Origin: Thermotogae bacterium
GTDB taxonomy: Bacteria > Thermotogota > Thermotogae > Thermotogales > DSM-5069
DNA: 9,026 nt
Reading direction: 5' to 3'
Assembly: GCA_003641785.1 (NCBI GenBank)
Contig: QNAO01000023.1
Coordinates: 1 to 9,026 of the forward strand
Part shown: positions 5,630 to 9,026 of the stretch, in pieces
Layout of the letters: every line of letters starts with the position of its first letter
How positions within the stretch are numbered: position 1 is the first letter of the stretch
Notes under the pieces: generated by a model
Seen by the model: the letters and a program-made list of their open reading frames with translations, nothing else
The model's database searches: none
Told to the model about the DNA's origin: nothing
Translations under genes and position numbers: made by a program

Positions 5630-5974
5630 ATGACACGCCTTGTCGGCAGAATCATAGGAGTTATCGTCTCCAGCTACTGGATAGTTGCGCTTTTAGGAAA
5701 CGTATTTTCACCTTCTCAAGAAGCCGCTGAGTCCGCTCCCTTAGAGGGTATCCTGGTTCTAATACTGGTCTTGGTGCCAGTGTCAGCTTTCATAGTTTCA
5801 TGGCGCCACATAAAATTGGGCGCATGGATTATGACTGTTTCTTCCATTGCTCTGAGCTTTTTTGCCTATTTCTCTGCGGGTCGCAATAAGCTTTTTGCTG
5901 TGTCTGTATCTGGGTTACCGTTTCTTATTTCCGGCATGCTGCTTCTGTTGTCCACAAGGAAAGTTGCAAAGTGA
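5630..5974 (+). CDS. Four-helix small membrane protein, DUF7670-like architecture
   Basis: 114 residues beginning MTRLVGRIIGVIVSSYWIV. Four hydrophobic segments are visible: about 7-24, 40-60 (GILVLILVLVPVSAFIVSW), 65-84 and 92-110. The second ends in SWR, followed by a short polar turn and a helix starting LGAW. This layout, a proline-containing helix and then W-R and G in the next helix, resembles small four-helix proteins of the DUF7670 type; I hold this loosely. The ATG at 5630 is preferred over the in-frame GTG at 5621 because AGGAAGG (5615-5621) is correctly spaced for the ATG and overlaps the GTG. Second gene of the pair with 5338-5613. No terminator is evident after it. Confidence 0.72.
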   Translation: MTRLVGRIIGVIVSSYWIVALLGNVFSPSQEAAESAPLEGILVLILVLVPVSAFIVSWRHIKLGAWIMTVSSIALSFFAYFSAGRNKLFAVSVSGLPFLISGMLLLLSTRKVAK

Positions 5975-6003
5975 GCTATAGGACATTGGTGAAAAGCGCT
6001 GCA

Positions 6004-6198
6004 CTATTTGTGTCTTATCACGAGGACTCTAAGCTTTTTCTGTGAAATATTGATCACCTCATGAGGAGTATTTTTTGGAAATTCCACAAGCTCATCTTGT
6101 TGGACAACTTGCTCTTGATTATCACTGAACTCAATGCTCAAAATGCTCGGATTCAAAGAATCATTGACTAAAGGAGTGTGATTTTTGTGAAGATACAA
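6004..6198 (-). pseudogene. C-terminal remnant of a cupin-like gene
   Basis: A 64-codon frame whose second half reads as the end of a cupin barrel: VVQQDELVEFPKNTPHEVIN, then a strand containing KKLRVLVIRHK. The pattern E/DxVxxPxxxPHxVxNxSxxxLRxLVI is the second cupin motif and closing strand, with the expected histidine in TPHEV. The first half of a cupin, including the HxH...E motif, is missing. The N-terminal residues come from sequence that overlaps the start of the PLP-enzyme gene on the other strand, and no ribosome site precedes the ATG. I read it as a 5'-truncated remnant left by a rearrangement. A short intact gene or chance similarity is less likely. A minus-strand transcript here would oppose 6187-7302. 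Confidence 0.5.
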
Positions 6199-7302
6199 GA
6201 CTTACCAACACCGGCTTTTCTGGTTGATTTAGATAAACTTGAGCAAAACATAGTTGAACTAGCAAGGACATGCAGAGAAAACAAAAAGCAGCTTTGGCCA
6301 ATGATGAAAACGCACAAGAGCAGTTATATAGCATCTTTGCAATATGATTATGGGGTTGAGGGTTTCTTAACTGGAACACTTCTTGAAGTTATCAAGCTGG
6401 TTGAACATGGCTTTGAAAAGATCATGCTCGCTTATCCCATCACATCAAAGGCAAACCTTGCCAGAATACTTGAACTTTCCAAGAAGGCGCAGATCATTCT
6501 GACTCTGGACACCTTAGAAGGAGCGCGAATAATCAACGAGGAGCTTGCCAGATACAGAATAGACCTTGACTATCTGGTTAAAATCGATACCGGCTTGCAC
6601 CGACTTGGCGTGAGACCAGAAGCACTGCCAGAACTGATGGAAAAACTATCAACCCTGAAGCATCTAAATTTCAAAGGAATTGCCACACATCCAGGTCATG
6701 CGTATGCAGTAGCAAACAAAGAGCAAGTTAAAGCGGTGGCAAACCAGGAAATAGAGTCAATGAAAAGGACTTGTCGGATTCTTGAGAAGTGTGGATATGT
6801 TCCCGAATACGTTGTAACGGGGTGCACACCAACATTTCAATATGAAGCTACGTCTGATGTTTTCAACGTGCTGAGACCTGGAAATTACGTCTTTTACGAC
6901 GCGATACAGGTTGCTTTAGGTGTTGTTTCACAAGAAAGGTGTGCCCTTACTGTTTTGGCAAGTGTTATTTCAAATCCATCTGAGAACATTTTCATAATAG
7001 ACGCTGGAAGCAAATGTTTGGGATTAGACAAAGGTGCACATGGTGTTTCATTAGTGCGAGGCTATGGTATAGTTGTGGATCATCCAGAGCTCGTTGTTGA
7101 AAGCCTTTCTGAAGAAGTGGGCAAACTTAGGGCACTTAGAAAAACAAAGCTGTCTGTTGGGAAAAAGATCCAGATAATACCCAATCACGCGTGCAGTGTG
7201 GCGAATTTGACAAGTTATCTGCTGGGCCATAGAGGAGATAGAATAGAGAAAATCATCGAAGTAGATGCACGGAACGCATCGTTGCAAAGCTTTTTTTCAT
7301 AG
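6187..7302 (+). CDS. D-threonine aldolase / D-serine dehydratase-like PLP enzyme
   Basis: 371 residues. The N-terminus DLPTPAFLVDLDKLEQNI and MMKTHKSS, with the PLP-binding Lys at position 41, mark the alanine racemase-like TIM barrel of fold-type III enzymes. KIDTGLHRLGV, IATHPGHAYA and VVTGCTPTF follow in the barrel. The C-terminal beta domain has IIPNHACSVANL with His334 and Cys336, the metal-binding pair of the D-serine dehydratase-like domain. Known members cleave D-threonine to glycine and acetaldehyde or dehydrate D-serine, using PLP and a divalent metal; which one applies here is not decided by sequence. I choose GTG 6187 over GTG 6178 because AAGGAG (6171-6176) is 10 nt before 6187 but abuts 6178; family members also usually begin close to the LPTPA motif. 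The 3' end overlaps the DUF89 gene on the other strand by 50 bp. Confidence 0.85.
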   Translation: MKIQDLPTPAFLVDLDKLEQNIVELARTCRENKKQLWPMMKTHKSSYIASLQYDYGVEGFLTGTLLEVIKLVEHGFEKIMLAYPITSKANLARILELSKKAQIILTLDTLEGARIINEELARYRIDLDYLVKIDTGLHRLGVRPEALPELMEKLSTLKHLNFKGIATHPGHAYAVANKEQVKAVANQEIESMKRTCRILEKCGYVPEYVVTGCTPTFQYEATSDVFNVLRPGNYVFYDAIQVALGVVSQERCALTVLASVISNPSENIFIIDAGSKCLGLDKGAHGVSLVRGYGIVVDHPELVVESLSEEVGKLRALRKTKLSVGKKIQIIPNHACSVANLTSYLLGHRGDRIEKIIEVDARNASLQSFFS

Positions 7303-8134
7303 CTACAAAACTGCCTTTGTTTACTCCTATATAATCGCTCACCACATCACATTTCGACATTAGAAGAAAGAAAACGTCTCTGTTGAGCTCACTTAAACTC
7401 TCAAAATTTCCTTGCCCTTTTGAGATGACTACATCAACGTTATAAAGGATGTCGCTGAATTCTTTTGTTACCCTATCTAACAAGGTTCCAGGAGCGTCAG
7501 AACCGCTCTCTATAACTGTGGCAACTTTGTCAATACCTGCAAGTCGCGCTTCTCGGATAGTTACATCATTCAGAACAGGAGCACTTCTCACAGCAAAGTA
7601 CTTCACGGGCACATCTATGATCTCTAAGAAGAGCTTGTCTAAAACAGCTTCGCCACAGTTGTCACCTATCAGCAGAACACTCTTAGCGCTTTTCAATTCT
7701 TCTTTTAGAAGAGCCAAATGATCTATTGCAAAATCTATCTCGACGGAGCTTTTCAGCGTTTTCATGACGTCTATTTCGTGCCCGGGCGCGAAGTCTATGA
7801 TATTTCCCGCAACCGAGAATCTAAGCACTTTGTCAACAGGATCAGCAGATCTAATGACTTCGTCTTTGAGTTCATTATACATGGAAAGAAGCAATTCATT
7901 TGAAGAGTCCTTCATATCTTGGTAAAGATCCACTGCACCGAAGAGTTCTGTTATAACTTCTTTAGTTTCTCTTGCCAAATGAACGGGGGTCATTTGCCAA
8001 TTTTCAAAGTTCAGAATTCTGTTCATATAGTTCTTCACAGCTTGTTCTAAACGCAGAGGTGTTGCGTTGGTTCTCTTCAGAATCCGGATTAGTGAGCTAA
8101 TGTTACATGGAATACACTCCACAGAGCTCTTCAA
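7253..8134 (-). CDS. DUF89 / ARMT1-like metal-dependent damage-control phosphatase
   Basis: 293 residues, close to the usual length of prokaryotic DUF89 proteins. Hallmarks: N-terminal CIPC (Cys7, Cys10), typical of the prokaryotic subfamily; LLIGDNCGEAVLD (154-166), carrying the metal- and phosphate-binding Asp158-Asn159; RSAPVLNDVT (183-192), with Asn189-Asp190; SGSDAPG (210-216); and ISKGQGNFESL (237-247), with the conserved Lys239. Family members are cytoplasmic metal-dependent phosphatases that act on phosphorylated sugars or damaged phosphometabolites; the substrate here is unknown. The start is TTG 8134, fixed by GGGAGGAA (8148-8141) upstream with about 8-nt spacing. It follows the GH13 glycosidase gene by 106 bp on the same strand, so it may belong to a sugar-catabolism transcript. 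Its last 16 or so codons are antisense to the end of the PLP-enzyme gene and form a tail slightly longer than usual. Confidence 0.85.
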   Translation of the reverse strand: MKSSVECIPCNISSLIRILKRTNATPLRLEQAVKNYMNRILNFENWQMTPVHLARETKEVITELFGAVDLYQDMKDSSNELLLSMYNELKDEVIRSADPVDKVLRFSVAGNIIDFAPGHEIDVMKTLKSSVEIDFAIDHLALLKEELKSAKSVLLIGDNCGEAVLDKLFLEIIDVPVKYFAVRSAPVLNDVTIREARLAGIDKVATVIESGSDAPGTLLDRVTKEFSDILYNVDVVISKGQGNFESLSELNRDVFFLLMSKCDVVSDYIGVNKGSFVAMKKSFATMRSVHLLR

Positions 8135-8213
8135 ATCGTGTTCCTCCCTAATATCGTCATGGCTCAGTGAGATACCTTTTTAAATGAAAAGTTGTGCGCT
8201 CTTTTCGTTTCTT

Positions 8214-8230
8214 GATCAGATCTCCTGATC
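8214..8230. other. Short inverted repeat between GH13 and DUF89 genes
   Basis: GATCAG (8214-8219) and CTGATC (8225-8230) form a 6-bp stem with a 5-nt loop, 10 bp beyond the stop of the GH13 gene. No T tract follows on the minus strand (AAGAAACG), so it is not a convincing terminator. Partial termination or mRNA-end protection between the two genes is possible. Confidence 0.3.
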
Positions 8231-8240
8231 GTTGAAAGCA

Positions 8241-9026
8241 TCACGGCACTATGTACCCTTTTGGCATTGACTTGCCTTTCTGAACATATATCACTGCCTT
8301 GTAGTGTTTCAGATCAATCAATATCTTAACAGATTCTGAAGCTGTGAATCTTTCAAAAGTGAAACCATTCTGTGTTGTTCGAATAATCCTTATATCGCCA
8401 TTCGATAGAGCCTCACTTGTTTTGCGAAGGTCTATGAGAGTTTTTATAGTTTCCCAAAGCCGTCTATTCCAGTGAGTTTCGTTCCAGTCGAAGGTTCTTC
8501 TGCAATCAGGGTCCTTACCACCAAAAAGGCCTATTTCATCTCCATAGTAAATTACCGGCATCCCTGGGAGTGTAAACTGTAACGTAAAAGCGACAATCGC
8601 TTTGCTCACGTTTCTGTGAAGCTGTCCTAAAAGACGGGGAGTGTCATGACTGGATAGCATATTCCAGCAATTCATGATTTTCTCGTTCTCTTTGAACTTA
8701 TACGCAATTGAATTCAAATACTCCTTTGGCTGAATCTCTGAGTTGAGGAGCTGTATAGTTTTTTCTCTGAAAATGTAGTCCATCGTCCCATGAAAGGGAT
8801 AGTTCTCAAGAAATTCCAGAGGCTCTCTCCAGTATTCACCAATCAATAAAAGGTTTTTGTTCACCTTAAGAGCAGCCTGTGTGATTTTCCTCCAAAAACC
8901 GGGTTCTATGCACCATGGCATATCAAAGCGCCAGCCATCAATACCCATTGCGGTCCAGTAACAAACAACGTCCACAAGGTAGGCAACCACTTTTGGATTG
9001 TCGTGTCTAAGCTTCGGAAGGTAATA
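8241..9026 (-). CDS. GH13 alpha-amylase family glycosidase, cyclomaltodextrinase/neopullulanase-like (C-terminal part)
   Basis: The frame is open to the window edge, so only the last 261 residues are present; the start lies outside. In this fragment LPKLRHDNPKV (3-13) is typical of cyclomaltodextrinases and neopullulanases. The catalytic residues are visible: nucleophile Asp35 in GIDGWRFDMPW, acid/base Glu64 in LIGEYWRE, and the transition-state Asp128 in SSHDTPRLL. PVIYYGDEIGLFGGKDPDCR (157-176) is the conserved end of the barrel. The domain after the barrel is short (about 60 residues), so the enzyme lacks a large C-terminal appendage. No signal is visible because the N-terminus is missing; related enzymes of this size are usually cytoplasmic and hydrolyse cyclodextrins or maltodextrins. 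The internal GTG at 8990 is not the true start. Confidence 0.88.
   Translation of the reverse strand, partial: YYLPKLRHDNPKVVAYLVDVVCYWTAMGIDGWRFDMPWCIEPGFWRKITQAALKVNKNLLLIGEYWREPLEFLENYPFHGTMDYIFREKTIQLLNSEIQPKEYLNSIAYKFKENEKIMNCWNMLSSHDTPRLLGQLHRNVSKAIVAFTLQFTLPGMPVIYYGDEIGLFGGKDPDCRRTFDWNETHWNRRLWETIKTLIDLRKTSEALSNGDIRIIRTTQNGFTFERFTASESVKILIDLKHYKAVIYVQKGKSMPKGYIVP

Noticed and set aside
5250..5633. 127-codon plus-strand frame and the 119-codon minus-strand frame over the same DNA
   Set aside because: Both overlap the hydrophobic small membrane-protein frame, which has coherent transmembrane segments; these two show no coherent pattern.
7449..7903. Two plus-strand frames of 90 and 61 codons
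   Set aside because: They are antisense to conserved DUF89 motifs and have no ribosome sites.

Overview
The window looks like an ordinary chromosomal segment from an AT-rich bacterium. The gene set (FMN-dependent NMO-like oxidoreductase, GNAT–thioredoxin fusion, DUF4382 lipoprotein, D-threonine aldolase-like enzyme, DUF89 phosphatase, short GH13 cyclomaltodextrinase-like enzyme), the heavy use of AGA/AGG, the very strong GGAGG ribosome sites and the GTG/TTG starts fit the Thermotogota (Thermotoga/Pseudothermotoga relatives). A thermophilic clostridial relative is not excluded. This placement is inference; there is no rRNA or tRNA in the window to test it.

Layout. 1-221 (+): 3' end of a GNAT acetyltransferase gene that changes reading frame near 91-113, so a probable pseudogene. 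222-702: about 480 bp with no convincing gene, one perfect 10-bp hairpin and one unrecognised minus-strand ORF. 703-2635 (+): a two-gene operon, an NMO/FabK-like flavin oxidoreductase followed 34 bp later by a GNAT–thioredoxin-like fusion. It is separated by a GC-rich hairpin (2727-2743) from the convergent DUF4382 lipoprotein gene (2747-3580, -). 3581-4134: a 550-bp divergent region, very AT-rich, with palindromes, promoter-like boxes and several hairpins. It leads into an easily missed 49-residue membrane microprotein gene (4135-4284, +). 4298-5308 (-): a SAM methyltransferase with a long C-terminal extension. Divergent from it are two small membrane-protein genes (5338-5613 and 5630-5974, +). 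6004-6198 (-): what looks like the C-terminal piece of a cupin gene, overlapping the start of the next gene. 6187-7302 (+): a D-threonine aldolase/D-serine dehydratase-like PLP enzyme. Its 3' end overlaps by 50 bp the 3' end of a DUF89 phosphatase gene (7253-8134, -). Upstream of DUF89 on the same strand is the C-terminal part of a GH13 glycosidase (8241 to the window edge).

How the genes relate. The only clear co-transcribed sets are NMO–GNAT/Trx, the two small membrane proteins, and probably GH13–DUF89 (106 bp apart, same strand). The last pair could link maltodextrin breakdown with clean-up of damaged or surplus sugar phosphates, but that is inference from adjacency. The frameshifted GNAT, the cupin remnant and the poorly coding gaps suggest a region that has lost and rearranged genes. 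I see no CRISPR array, transposase, integrase, tRNA or recognisable defence system. The least explained parts are the microproteins and the structured 3840-4134 leader.
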